A DNA stretch of 43,174 nucleotides from CAZOHN01 sp964579325. Its GTDB lineage: Bacteria > Pseudomonadota > Alphaproteobacteria > Rhodobacterales > Rhodobacteraceae. The stretch covers positions 1 through 43,174 of the forward strand of contig CAZOHN010000008.1 of NCBI GenBank assembly GCA_964579325.1, read 5' to 3'. Within the stretch, counting starts at the first letter, position 1; each line of letters starts with the position of its first letter. The notes under the pieces are model-generated. The model was not told where the DNA came from. It did not search any database and saw only the letters and a program-made list of their open reading frames with translations. Made by a program: the position numbers and the translations under genes. This document shows, piece by piece, positions 1-8,057 of the stretch.

Positions 1-324
1 GAAGCCCCAGAGCCGGCGCGAGAGATCGAGGCCGAACATCCGTTCGAGTTCATCCACCTCGAGCCGCTGGCCGGAGCCGACCTGTCCGCCGTTGCGACCC
101 GAGGCGCCGAAGCCTACGCGGTGTGCTTCGAGAAGCACCACATCGTAGCCCCGCCGGGCAAGGTGCAGCGCCGCCGAAAGGCCGGTATAGCCGCCCCCCA
201 CGATCGCCACGTCGACCCGCACCTCACCACGCAGGTCGGGGAACGGGGCAAGCGGCTCGGCCGTGGCGGCATACCACGACCGCGGGTAGGCGCCGGCGGT
301 GTCGTTGGCGTGCAGCAGGTTCAT
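1..324 (-). CDS. puuB: FAD-dependent oxidoreductase, PuuB-like gamma-glutamylputrescine oxidase (N-terminal part only)
   Basis: Translating the minus strand from ATG at 324 gives 108 residues that begin MNLLHANDTAGAYPRSWYAA and run off the window edge. Residues of about 38-67 form a dinucleotide-binding fold with the FAD glycine motif VGGGYTG followed by an acidic LLEA strand end. The ASGRNGGQVGSG stretch after it is typical of the DAO/PuuB family. These enzymes oxidise gamma-glutamylated amines such as gamma-glutamylputrescine to the aldehyde. The ATG overlaps the stop of the upstream glutamine-synthetase-like gene as ATGA (321-324), which implies translational coupling. The substrate is inferred from the neighbours, and the catalytic C-terminal part is not visible. 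Confidence 0.85.
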   Translation of the reverse strand, partial: MNLLHANDTAGAYPRSWYAATAEPLAPFPDLRGEVRVDVAIVGGGYTGLSAALHLARRGYDVVLLEAHRVGFGASGRNGGQVGSGQRLEVDELERMFGLDLSRRLWGF

Positions 325-1676
325 ACGTTGAGAAGCAGGTGCTCACGCTCCCAGGGGCTGATCACCTGGAGGAATGCGTTGTTCTCCAGCGCCTTGACCG
401 CGACATAGACGCGGCAGAAATCCTTCCCTAGCACCTCTTGCAGTTCCTCGGAAGCAGTCAGCTCCGCGAGCGCGTCGGCCAGGTTGTTGGGGATGTCCTG
501 CCCGCTGTTGTAGGCATCGCCCGCAAACTCCGGCCGGGGCGCTTTCCCGGCCTTGAGGCCGAGATAGCCGCAGGCGAGCGACGCCGCTATGGCGAGGTAG
601 GGGTTCACGTCCATCCCGGCGAGACGGTTTTCCAGCCGCCGCGACTCCGGACCTGAAATCGGCACTCGCAGTCCGGTCGTCCGATTGTCGCGGCCCCACT
701 CGAGGTTGATGGGCGCAGCGAAGTCACGGACGTAGCGACGATAGCTGTTGACATAGGGCGCCAGCAGCGACGTCGCCGAGACAAGGTGGTTCTGCATCCC
801 CGCGATGAAATGCAGGAACGCTTCGCTGTCGGTGCCATCGGGGTTCGAGAAGATGTTCTTGCCGGTTTTCTTGTCGATCACCGAATGGTGGATATGCATG
901 GCGCTACCCGGCTCATCCTGGATCGGCTTGGCCATGAATGTGGCAAAGCAGTCCTGGCGCAGGGCGGCCTCGCGGATCATCCGCTTGAAATAGAATATCT
1001 CGTCCGCAAGCCGCACGGGATCGCCGTGGTTGAGGTTCAGCTCGATCTGCCCCGCCCCACCCTCCTGGAGGATACCGTCGATCTCGAAGCCCATCGCCTC
1101 CGCGAAGTCGTAGATATCGTCGATCACCGGCCCATACTCGTCGACCGCACTCATCGAATAGGCCTGCCGCGCTGCGGCTCTTCGACCCGATCGGCCCATC
1201 GGCGGCTCGATCGGCTGGTTGGGGTCGATGTTGCGGGCGACGAGGAAGAACTCCATCTCGGGCGCAACGACGGGCTCCCAGCCTTCGGCGTTGTAAAGGC
1301 CGATCACGCGCTTGAGGACGTTTCTGGGTGCGATCCAGACCGGCTCCCCCTTCTGGTCCTCGATGTCGTGGATCACCTGAAGTGTCAGGTCGGCCGTCCA
1401 GGGCGCGGCGGTGGCTGTGGACCAATCGGGCACGCAGAGCATGTCAGGTTCGGTGAAGGCGAGATCGCCGTCGTCGGCCCAGTCGCCGGTGATGGTCTGC
1501 AGGAAGATCGAGTTCGGCAAGTAGAAGTGCTTCTGCTTGGCGAACTTGGAGGCTGGCATGGCCTTGCCCCGGGCGATCCCCGACAGGTCGGGCACGATGC
1601 ATTCAACCTCGTCGAGGCGTCGGCCCGCCAGCCATTCGCGGGCAGAGTCGGGCAGCTTGCGGGTCCAGTCGGACAT
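321..1676 (-). CDS. puuA: Glutamine synthetase family protein, PuuA-like gamma-glutamylputrescine synthetase
   Basis: The 451-residue product has the usual length for class I GS-like ligases that join glutamate to an amine using ATP. Recognisable elements are the metal-binding PEMEFFL strand, EGGAGQIELN, the MHIHHS motif and the NRTTGLRVP glutamate/phosphate-binding loop. An N-terminal beta-grasp part contains PDLSGIARGKAMP, typical of the gamma-glutamylpolyamine synthetase branch rather than housekeeping GlnA. It overlaps the downstream oxidase by 4 bases and starts 3 bases after the amidotransferase stop, so the three genes look like one Puu-type module: ligate, oxidise, hydrolyse. Putrescine is the best-known substrate, but ethanolamine or another amine is possible. 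Enzyme class is firm; the substrate is an inference from context. Confidence 0.88.
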   Translation of the reverse strand: MSDWTRKLPDSAREWLAGRRLDEVECIVPDLSGIARGKAMPASKFAKQKHFYLPNSIFLQTITGDWADDGDLAFTEPDMLCVPDWSTATAAPWTADLTLQVIHDIEDQKGEPVWIAPRNVLKRVIGLYNAEGWEPVVAPEMEFFLVARNIDPNQPIEPPMGRSGRRAAARQAYSMSAVDEYGPVIDDIYDFAEAMGFEIDGILQEGGAGQIELNLNHGDPVRLADEIFYFKRMIREAALRQDCFATFMAKPIQDEPGSAMHIHHSVIDKKTGKNIFSNPDGTDSEAFLHFIAGMQNHLVSATSLLAPYVNSYRRYVRDFAAPINLEWGRDNRTTGLRVPISGPESRRLENRLAGMDVNPYLAIAASLACGYLGLKAGKAPRPEFAGDAYNSGQDIPNNLADALAELTASEELQEVLGKDFCRVYVAVKALENNAFLQVISPWEREHLLLNV

Positions 1677-1679
1677 GGG

Positions 1680-2360
1680 TCAGCCTCTCGGGCGTTTGAA
1701 GAAGGCCGCGATTTCCTCAGACAGTCGGTCCTGATGGAGCGGCGTGCCCTGTTTCTCGATCGCGGCGTCGAGAAGCGGGCCGGGGACGACCGCGCGGCCG
1801 CGGGCGTCGATCAGGTCGGCGAGGAAGGTTGCGTCGAATTCGGGATGCGCCTGCACCGTGAAGGCGCGGTCGCCATAGACGAGGGCCGCGTTCTCGCACA
1901 TCGCCGCCGTTGCGATCACGCTCGCCTCGGGAGGGCGCTCCGTCACCTGATCCTGGTGCCAGGCGTTCAGTAGCACCGTGTCGCCGTTCCAGGCGTACTC
2001 GGTCGGGCCCACGGACCATCCGCCCTGGAACTTCTCGACCTTGCCACCCAGCGCCTGCGCTATGATCTGGTGGCCGAAGCAGATGCCGACGAGCGGCACG
2101 CGTTCGGTGTAGGCGCGGCGGATGAAGTCCTCGAGTGGCTTTATGAAGGGATGGTCCTCGTATGCGCCGTGGCGCGAGCCGGTCAGGAGCCAGCCGTCGC
2201 AGTCGTGGACGCTTTCGGGGAAGTCCATGTCCACCACGCTGTAGACGCGGAAGGTGAACCCCTTGCCCGCGAGCAGCCGCTGGAACATGTCGCCATAGTC
2301 TCCGGTGCGCCCGATGAGTGCCTCGGGCGCGTGGCCGGTCTGCAGGATGCCGATCCGCAT
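1680..2360 (-). CDS. Class I glutamine amidotransferase (GATase1), possible gamma-glutamyl hydrolase
   Basis: The 226-residue product starts at MRIGILQTGH; an in-frame Met 18 codons further upstream gives an unlikely leader. It has the GATase1 triad: nucleophile Cys94 in VGICFGHQ, and His172 and Glu174 in AHPEF. The oxyanion-type WLLTGSRHG turn lies near residue 60. This architecture matches stand-alone GMP-synthase-like amidotransferases. In E. coli the Puu pathway uses a related fold (PuuD) to release GABA from gamma-glutamyl-GABA. Its place directly before the PuuA-like gene suggests the same hydrolytic step here, but by sequence it is not clearly PuuD itself. Fold and catalytic residues are seen; the pathway role is inferred. 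Confidence 0.8.
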   Translation of the reverse strand: MRIGILQTGHAPEALIGRTGDYGDMFQRLLAGKGFTFRVYSVVDMDFPESVHDCDGWLLTGSRHGAYEDHPFIKPLEDFIRRAYTERVPLVGICFGHQIIAQALGGKVEKFQGGWSVGPTEYAWNGDTVLLNAWHQDQVTERPPEASVIATAAMCENAALVYGDRAFTVQAHPEFDATFLADLIDARGRAVVPGPLLDAAIEKQGTPLHQDRLSEEIAAFFKRPRG

Positions 2361-2508
2361 GAAGTGCTCTAGTTGTGACGCCGCGAGGGTAGACTCCGGT
2401 CCGTGCGGCGACAAGGGGCCTTTCGGCGAGGTGCAGCGCCCGGACCATCGTGCCGCGCGGCGCCGGGAAGGCCAGGCGAGCGTGGAAGGCTGAACCCGCC
2501 CCCGGCGC

Positions 2509-4143
2509 TCAGAGCGTTGCTCGCTCGAAGCTGTCGGCGCGGGCCTCGCGCCAGGCCTGGCCGAAGCGGAGCGAGGAGGCCGGATCAGTGAGCAGCTGGC
2601 CAGGAGCGACCTGCTCGTAGAGATCGGCGAAGGTAATCACGTAGTCTGACGTCGCGCGCCGCGAGAAATGCTGCGGTCGCAGTTCTCCGGGATGCGACAG
2701 GCCCGCCGCGGCGATCAGTTCACTGAGCGCGTGGATTGTGTGCTTGTGAAAGTTGTAGACCCTCTCGGCCTTGTCGGGCACGACGATGGCACGCTGCCGC
2801 AGCGGGTCCTGGGTCGCGACGCCCGTGGGGCAGTGTCCGGTGTGGCAGGATTGGGCCTGGATGCAGCCCACCGCGAACATGAAGCCTCGTGCGGCGTTGC
2901 ACCAGTCCGCCCCCAGGGCGATGGTCCGCGCCATATCGAAGGCCGAGGTGATCTTGCCCGAGGCGCCGATCCGTACCTTGTCGCGAAGGCCGACGCCGAT
3001 CAGCGCATTGTGGGCGAAAGTCAGACCGTCCCGCATCGGCATTCCGACATGGTCCATGAATTCGAGTGGCGCGGCTCCGGTCCCGCCCTCCTTGCCATCG
3101 ACCACGATGAAGTCGGGGGTGATTCCGGTTTCCAGCATGGCCTTGCAGATCGCCAGAAACTCCCAGGGATGCCCAATACAGAGCTTGAATCCGGTCGGCT
3201 TGCCACCGGACAGCTCGCGCATCCGACCGATGAATTCGACGAGTTCGATGGGTGTCGAAAATGCCGAGTGTGTGGACGGCGAGATGCAGTCTTCCCCGAC
3301 CGGCACACCGCGGATCGTGGCGATCTCCTCGGTTACCTTGGCGCCGGGCAGGACACCGCCGTGACCCGGCTTGGCACCCTGGCTCAGCTTGAGCTCGATC
3401 AGCTTCACTTGCGGGTCGGCCGCGGTGGCGGCAAAGCGGGCCGGGTCGAAGCCGCCCTCGGGCGACCGCGCGCCGAAGTACCCCGAACCGAGTTCCCAGA
3501 TGAGGTCGCCGCCGAATTCGCGGTGATAGGGCGAGATCCCCCCCTCGCCGGTGTCATGCGCAAAACCACCCTTCTTGGCACCCTTGTTCAGCGCCCGGAT
3601 CGCGTTGGCCGAAAGCGCGCCGTAGCTCATGGCCGAAATGTTGAACACCGAGGCGGAGTAGGGCTGACGGCAGTCCGGCGCCTGTCCGATCATCACGCGC
3701 AGATCGCCTTGGGCAGGCTCCTTTGGAGACATCGAATGGTTCAGCCACTCGTACTGGTCGGCATAGACATCGTACTGTGTGCCGAAGGGGCGCTTGTCCA
3801 GTTCGCGTTTGGCGCGCTGGTAGACGATCGCGCGCTTGTCGCGCGGGAAGGGTGCTCCGTCCTTGTCGGCCTCGAAGAAGTACTGCCGCATCTCGGGGCG
3901 GATGTCTTCGAGCAGGAACCGAAGGTGTGCGGCGATCGGGTAGTTGCGCAAGATCGCGTGCCGCGTCTGTGTCAGGTCCCGAAATCCCACCACAGTCAGC
4001 ACTGCGCCCAACAGCGCCAGAGGGCCGCTGAGCGGCGACCACTCAGGGTAGGCCAAGGCCAGAGCACAGAACGCCAATGCCCCGAGAACGGAAGATGTGA
4101 GCGCCATGTAGCGCCATTCAAACGGCAGGAGCAGGGTGCGCAT
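2509..4143 (-). CDS. FMN-binding glutamate synthase family protein with N-terminal membrane anchor
   Basis: This 544-residue protein matches the FMN/Fe-S synthase domain of the glutamate synthase large subunit, without the amidotransferase or GXGXG domains. Two hydrophobic helices lie within the first 55 residues (around ALTSSVLGALAF and GPLALLGAVLTVV), so it is probably anchored in the inner membrane. The central barrel shows ISAMSYGALSANA, GEGGISPYH, KPGHGG and DGKEGGTGAAP. The cluster motif CIQAQSCHTGHC has the C-x5-C-x4-C spacing of the [3Fe-4S] ligands of GltB. ATG at 4143 is preferred to one 10 codons upstream because MRTLLLPFEWRY starts the conserved part. It lies between two GS-like genes, so it may produce or recycle glutamate for the pathway, or oxidise an unknown amine-derived substrate. 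Confidence 0.85.
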   Translation of the reverse strand: MRTLLLPFEWRYMALTSSVLGALAFCALALAYPEWSPLSGPLALLGAVLTVVGFRDLTQTRHAILRNYPIAAHLRFLLEDIRPEMRQYFFEADKDGAPFPRDKRAIVYQRAKRELDKRPFGTQYDVYADQYEWLNHSMSPKEPAQGDLRVMIGQAPDCRQPYSASVFNISAMSYGALSANAIRALNKGAKKGGFAHDTGEGGISPYHREFGGDLIWELGSGYFGARSPEGGFDPARFAATAADPQVKLIELKLSQGAKPGHGGVLPGAKVTEEIATIRGVPVGEDCISPSTHSAFSTPIELVEFIGRMRELSGGKPTGFKLCIGHPWEFLAICKAMLETGITPDFIVVDGKEGGTGAAPLEFMDHVGMPMRDGLTFAHNALIGVGLRDKVRIGASGKITSAFDMARTIALGADWCNAARGFMFAVGCIQAQSCHTGHCPTGVATQDPLRQRAIVVPDKAERVYNFHKHTIHALSELIAAAGLSHPGELRPQHFSRRATSDYVITFADLYEQVAPGQLLTDPASSLRFGQAWREARADSFERATL

Positions 4144-4222
4144 AACATGTTCCTTGGCCAGAAGCTGGGCCACTCTCCATACCTTCGGATAAAATCGTGT
4201 GAACGTTACACGCTGCGTTGGC

Positions 4223-5557
4223 TCAGACGGTATCGAGGTAGAGCTCGATCTGCTCTGACACGGAAAGTTCAGCCATGTAGTGAATTTCCTGCCGCTTGGT
4301 CAGGACGTAGTTTCGGATCAGCTCTGCCGGCAGGATGCGGGGGTTGATCGTGCTCTGCTCGAAGGCCGAGAGCGCGCCTTCCCAGGAATCCGGGATCTGC
4401 GTCAGGTCGAGCGCATAGGCGTTTCCGGTGATCGGCGGCGGCGGCTCGAGGCGCTTCTCGATCCCGTAGAGCGCCGCGCCAAGGATTGCAGCGATCATCA
4501 GGTAGGGGTTCACATCGCCCCCCGCGACGCGGTGTTCGATCCGCCGGGCGCGGGCGCTGCCGGACGGGATGCGGATCGCCGCGGTCCGGTTCTCGTACGC
4601 CCAGGCAATGCCCGTCGGCGCATGGGCCTCGGGCACAAGTCGGTCATAGCTGTTGGAGTGCGGGGCGAAGATCAGTGTCTGGTCAGGCAGTGATTCGAGG
4701 CATCCGGCAACGGCGTGCCGCAAGTTCGCCGAGCCTGCGCTCGTGCCATCGTCGAAGATGTTCGCGCCACTTGCGTCGAGGATCGAGAAATGCGTGTGCA
4801 TCCCGTTCCCGGAGAACTGCTCGTAAGGTTTTGCCATGAACGAGGCTGCCATGCCGTGTCGCCGCGCGAGGCCCTTGACGAGGAGCTTGAACAGCCAAGC
4901 GTCGTCGGCGGCCTTGAGCGCATCGGGGCCATGCTGGAGGTTGATCTCGAACTGGCCGGGACCGGCTTCCGAAATCGCTGTGTCGGCCGAGATGTCCATC
5001 ACCTCGCAGGCATCGTAGAGGTCTGTAAAGAAGCGGTCGAACGCGTCAAGCGCGCGCAGCGCAAGCGTCTCGGCCCCGGTGCGACGCTTGCCTGAACGGG
5101 GCGAGGGCGGAACCCGTGGCGCGACGCCGGAGTCGTCGATGAGGTAGAATTCCAGTTCGGTCGCGACAACCGGTGTCAGACCGGCCGCCTTGAACCTCTT
5201 GACCACCGCCGAAAGCGCGTGCCGCGGGTCGCCCTCATAGGGGCGGCCGTCCTCATGAAACATCCAGATCGGCAGCAGAGCCGTCGGTGCGTCGAGCCAG
5301 GGCATCGGCAGGAAACCGCGCTCGGTCGGCAGCAGGATCCCGTCCATGTCGCCAGCATCGAACACCAACGGGCTGTCCTCGATGTCTTCGCCCCAGATGT
5401 CTAGGTTGAGTACCGAAAAAGGAAATCGAGTGCCCTCAGTCACGACCTTCTCGACGAAGCGTGCCGGAATGCGCTTGCCGCGCGCCTGACCGTTCAGGTC
5501 GGCTGCGGCCACTCGGATGGTCTTCACGTCGGGATGGGCGTGCAGCCAGTCTTTCAC
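4223..5557 (-). CDS. Glutamine synthetase family protein (second paralogue)
   Basis: The 444-residue GS-fold ligase is clearly diverged from the PuuA-like paralogue at 321-1676. Core motifs are present: ATELEFYL, EAGPGQFEINLQHG (metal and glutamate site), HTHFSI and NRTAAIRIP. The N-terminal segment VAAADLNGQARGKRIP resembles gamma-glutamylpolyamine or ethanolamide synthetases. It begins 4 bases after the stop of the second permease gene, so it is co-transcribed with the amino-acid transporter. The likely reaction is ATP-dependent gamma-glutamylation of the transported amine or amino acid. The substrate cannot be read from the sequence. Having two such ligases in one operon suggests two substrates or two steps. 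Confidence 0.85.
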   Translation of the reverse strand: MKDWLHAHPDVKTIRVAAADLNGQARGKRIPARFVEKVVTEGTRFPFSVLNLDIWGEDIEDSPLVFDAGDMDGILLPTERGFLPMPWLDAPTALLPIWMFHEDGRPYEGDPRHALSAVVKRFKAAGLTPVVATELEFYLIDDSGVAPRVPPSPRSGKRRTGAETLALRALDAFDRFFTDLYDACEVMDISADTAISEAGPGQFEINLQHGPDALKAADDAWLFKLLVKGLARRHGMAASFMAKPYEQFSGNGMHTHFSILDASGANIFDDGTSAGSANLRHAVAGCLESLPDQTLIFAPHSNSYDRLVPEAHAPTGIAWAYENRTAAIRIPSGSARARRIEHRVAGGDVNPYLMIAAILGAALYGIEKRLEPPPPITGNAYALDLTQIPDSWEGALSAFEQSTINPRILPAELIRNYVLTKRQEIHYMAELSVSEQIELYLDTV

Positions 5558-5561
5558 TTGG

Positions 5562-6368
5562 TCACCGGATGAGTTGTGGGCGAAGTCGGATCGCGCGGCG
5601 CCGTTCGGCGGGCAGGTGGCGGTTCAGGCGGCGGTTGACGAGCCCCATCAGGCCGATGATGCCGAGCGTCACGAAGATGAAGTAGACTGCGAGGATGGGG
5701 TAGGGAACGAAAGGGTTGAACGTGCGGTCTGCGAAGTAGCTGGCGTAGTAGAGCGCGTCACCCTGCTGACCAGAGGCTGGGAAGCCCGAGAAGAAGACCA
5801 GCGTTGTCGCGTGAAACAGGAAGATCGCCTCGTTGATATAGGCGGGCCAGCCCAGGCGCAGCATCGTCGGCCAGATGATCCGGCGGAACCGGTTCCAGCC
5901 TGTGAACCCATAGGCGTCCGCCGCCTCGATGTCACCCTTCGGAATCGACTGGAGCGCGCCGTGGAAGATCTCGGCCGAATAGGCGGCGGTATTGAGGAAC
6001 AGCACGACCGCCGCGCCGAGCCATGCCGAGGTGAACGGCGTGAGGAACGGATACTGGCCCTTGAGAGACAGAAACAGGAAGTAGGCGAAGAAGAACTGGA
6101 TGAAGAGCGGCGAGCCACGGAAGACGAAGACGAACCACTCCGAGGGCTTCCGAAGCCAGGGGTTGCGCGCGCTCTTTCCAAGCGCCACGGCGTTCGCGAG
6201 GCAGAACCCGGTGACGAGCGCGACAGTCCCGAAGTAGACGTTCCAGATCATTCCCGAACCGATCAAGGTGACCTGCTCGCAAAGCGTGAAGCCCTCGCGC
6301 GGAAGCAACCGCTCACCGTATCCCAATGACCGGAACGCGTAGGCTTGGATCGTGTCCCAGCAGCTCAT
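5562..6368 (-). CDS. Amino-acid ABC transporter permease, HisM type
   Basis: The 268-residue inner-membrane permease begins MSCWDTIQAYAFRSLG. It has five or so hydrophobic segments and the polar amino-acid permease signatures FVFRGSPLFIQFFF in the first third and the EAA loop ALQSIPKGDIEAADAYGFTG before the last helices. Its ATG overlaps the stop of the other permease gene as ATGA (6365-6368), as expected for a heterodimeric HisQM pair. The long open frame upstream of 6368 lies inside the preceding gene and is not coding. It would couple to the ATPase at 8058-8834 and the binding protein at 7300-8025. Confidence 0.9.
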   Translation of the reverse strand: MSCWDTIQAYAFRSLGYGERLLPREGFTLCEQVTLIGSGMIWNVYFGTVALVTGFCLANAVALGKSARNPWLRKPSEWFVFVFRGSPLFIQFFFAYFLFLSLKGQYPFLTPFTSAWLGAAVVLFLNTAAYSAEIFHGALQSIPKGDIEAADAYGFTGWNRFRRIIWPTMLRLGWPAYINEAIFLFHATTLVFFSGFPASGQQGDALYYASYFADRTFNPFVPYPILAVYFIFVTLGIIGLMGLVNRRLNRHLPAERRRAIRLRPQLIR

Positions 6369-7249
6369 GCCTGTGCCTTCCGCTGGGCCTCTCCGCCCGC
6401 CGTCGCCTGACCAAGCGTCAGCCGCGACATCAGGCGGCCGAGCACGATTTCGGAGACACGGGTGAAGGCGAGGTAGAAGACAAGAAGGAACAGGAAGTAC
6501 CACATCCTCCAGTCGCCGTGCGGATAGGCGGTGAACTGCGGCGTCTTGGTGCCGCCGAGCTCGCGCGCCCAGTAGACGATGTCCTTGACGCCGAGGAGGA
6601 ACAGAAGAGGCGTGGCCTTGATGAGGACCATCCAGAGGTTCGATAGCCCCGGCAGCGCATAGACCCACATCTGCGGCACGAGGATGCGCCAGAATGCCTG
6701 GCGCTGGGTCATTCCGTAGGCTTCGGCCGTCTCGATCTGTGCACGGGGCACGGCCCGCATCGCGCCGTAGAGGACGTTGGCGGCGAAGGCGCCGAACACG
6801 ATGGCGAAGGTCAGGACGGCAACGAAGAAGCCGTAGACTTCATGCACCCACTGCGGGCTGGTGGAGAGCGGCAGCTTGGCTGCGGCACAGACCACGAAAT
6901 CGTTGCCCTGCCAGATCGGCCCTTCCCAGTCGGGGCACTTCACCTTGTGCCGCATCCACTCGAAGAGCTGGTCAAGCGCGATAACGAAGAACAGGAAGAA
7001 GGCAATATCAGGCACGCCGCGGACGATTGCGATGTAGCCCTGCCCGATCCAGCGGAGCGGCAGGAAACGCGCGCGTGCCGCCATCGCGCCGCCGAACCCG
7101 AAGGCAAGTGCGGCCGGCGCCGTGATCGCCAGCAGGATCAGGACCGTGCCGATCGACCAATAGAGGTTCAGGTGCTTTCCCGTGGTCAGGTAGCACAGCA
7201 TCCAGCGCAGGCCGGACAGGGATTCAGGATCGGTGCAGAAGGAAAACAT
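6365..7249 (-). CDS. Amino-acid ABC transporter permease, HisQ type
   Basis: The 294-residue permease starts at MFSFCTDPESLSG; in-frame codons further upstream run back into the hairpin and end of the binding-protein gene. It carries the conserved IAIVRGVPDIAFFLFFV segment and the EAA-type loop AMRAVPRAQIETAEAYGMT. A periplasmic insertion of about 45 residues, rich in Trp, Cys and Lys (KVKCPDWEGPIWQGNDF), separates helices; I have not seen a role for it described. It is the partner of the overlapping HisM-type permease. The start lacks a strong Shine-Dalgarno sequence, and a stable hairpin (7264-7287) lies just upstream, which probably lowers permease synthesis relative to the binding protein. 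Confidence 0.88.
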   Translation of the reverse strand: MFSFCTDPESLSGLRWMLCYLTTGKHLNLYWSIGTVLILLAITAPAALAFGFGGAMAARARFLPLRWIGQGYIAIVRGVPDIAFFLFFVIALDQLFEWMRHKVKCPDWEGPIWQGNDFVVCAAAKLPLSTSPQWVHEVYGFFVAVLTFAIVFGAFAANVLYGAMRAVPRAQIETAEAYGMTQRQAFWRILVPQMWVYALPGLSNLWMVLIKATPLLFLLGVKDIVYWARELGGTKTPQFTAYPHGDWRMWYFLFLLVFYLAFTRVSEIVLGRLMSRLTLGQATAGGEAQRKAQA

Positions 7250-7263
7250 CGGGAAGTTGGGGT

Positions 7264-7287
7264 AGGGTGGGCAGAGCTGCCCACCCT
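7264..7287 (-). promoter_or_regulatory. Intercistronic hairpin between binding-protein and permease genes
   Basis: An 11-base inverted repeat (AGGGTGGGCAG with CTGCCCACCCT) separated by two bases lies between the binding-protein stop (7300) and the permease start (7249). There is no T-run, so it is not a standard intrinsic terminator. In other binding-protein transporter operons, hairpins at this place stabilise upstream mRNA and reduce downstream expression. That role is inferred here. Confidence 0.6.
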
Positions 7288-7299
7288 GCGCCCTAGGGA

Positions 7300-8025
7300 T
7301 CAGTAGGTCGCTACGGCGTCGCCGAACCACTTCGTCAGAAGCGCGTTGAGCGACCCGTCAGCCTTCATCGACGTGATCGCCGCGTCGAATTTCTCGCGCA
7401 GTTCGGTGTCGCTCTGGCGCAAGCCCATGCCGACGCCACCGCCCAGCGGCACCCGGTCGCCGACGAACACCAGCTCGCCGCCGGAGGCTTCCACGATGGG
7501 TGCCAGGTAGTCGTAGTCTGCAAACACAGCGTCCGCCTCACCGCTGCGGACCGCCGAGATCGTTTCTTCCGGGGTTGCGAACTCGAGGAGCGTCGCGCCG
7601 CTCTCGGCGACGTAGCCCGCCTGGATCGTCGCGGTCTGCGCCGAGATGACGCCGCCCGCAACATCGGCTTCCGCCGAAAGCCCGACGTAGGCCGAGGCAG
7701 TTGGAGGGTAGTAATCCTGCGTGAACGAGATCACCTGGGCGCGTTCCCCGGTGATGCTCATCCCGGCGATGATCGTGTCGTAGTTGCCCGAGAGCAGGTT
7801 CGGGATGATCGAATCCCAGTCGTTCGTGACCCAGGTGCAGGTCAGCTCCGCCATGGCACACAGTGTGTCGCCCAACTCGCGCTCGAACCCGTCGATCTCG
7901 CCTGCGTCGTTGATAAAGTTGTACGGAGGATAGGCACCCTCGGTGCCCATGCGGACGACGTCCTGGGCAAGCGCTGCACCGCCGGAGAAAGCCAGCACGG
8001 TCGCGGCAAGAAGGAACTTTTTCAT
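7300..8025 (-). CDS. Amino-acid ABC transporter periplasmic substrate-binding protein, HisJ/ArgT type
   Basis: The 241-residue protein has a clear signal peptide (MKKFLLAATVLAFSGGAALA, cleavage before QDVV) and the SBP family 3 fold. Family signatures include RMGTEGAYPPYNFIND at the mature N-terminus and FERELGDTLCAMA, with the conserved basic-amino-acid-binder pattern DYYPPTA in the middle. ATG at 8025 has a good GGGAG ribosome site 7 bases upstream. Two Cys residues around position 65-75 could form a disulfide, as in HisJ-like proteins. It delivers a polar, probably basic, amino acid or related amine to the HisQM permeases. The ligand is inferred. Confidence 0.9.
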   Translation of the reverse strand: MKKFLLAATVLAFSGGAALAQDVVRMGTEGAYPPYNFINDAGEIDGFERELGDTLCAMAELTCTWVTNDWDSIIPNLLSGNYDTIIAGMSITGERAQVISFTQDYYPPTASAYVGLSAEADVAGGVISAQTATIQAGYVAESGATLLEFATPEETISAVRSGEADAVFADYDYLAPIVEASGGELVFVGDRVPLGGGVGMGLRQSDTELREKFDAAITSMKADGSLNALLTKWFGDAVATY

Positions 8026-8057
8026 TGGGTACTCCCTGATTGGTCGATGTTGTTTTG

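Noticed and set aside
786..1973. Plus-strand open frame across the PuuA-like gene and the amidotransferase gene
   Set aside because: It spans two real genes on the other strand and shows no domain; it is a GC-driven shadow.
2668..4347. Plus-strand open frame opposite the FMN glutamate-synthase-like gene
   Set aside because: The minus strand encodes a clear enzyme with cluster cysteines; the plus frame has no family features.
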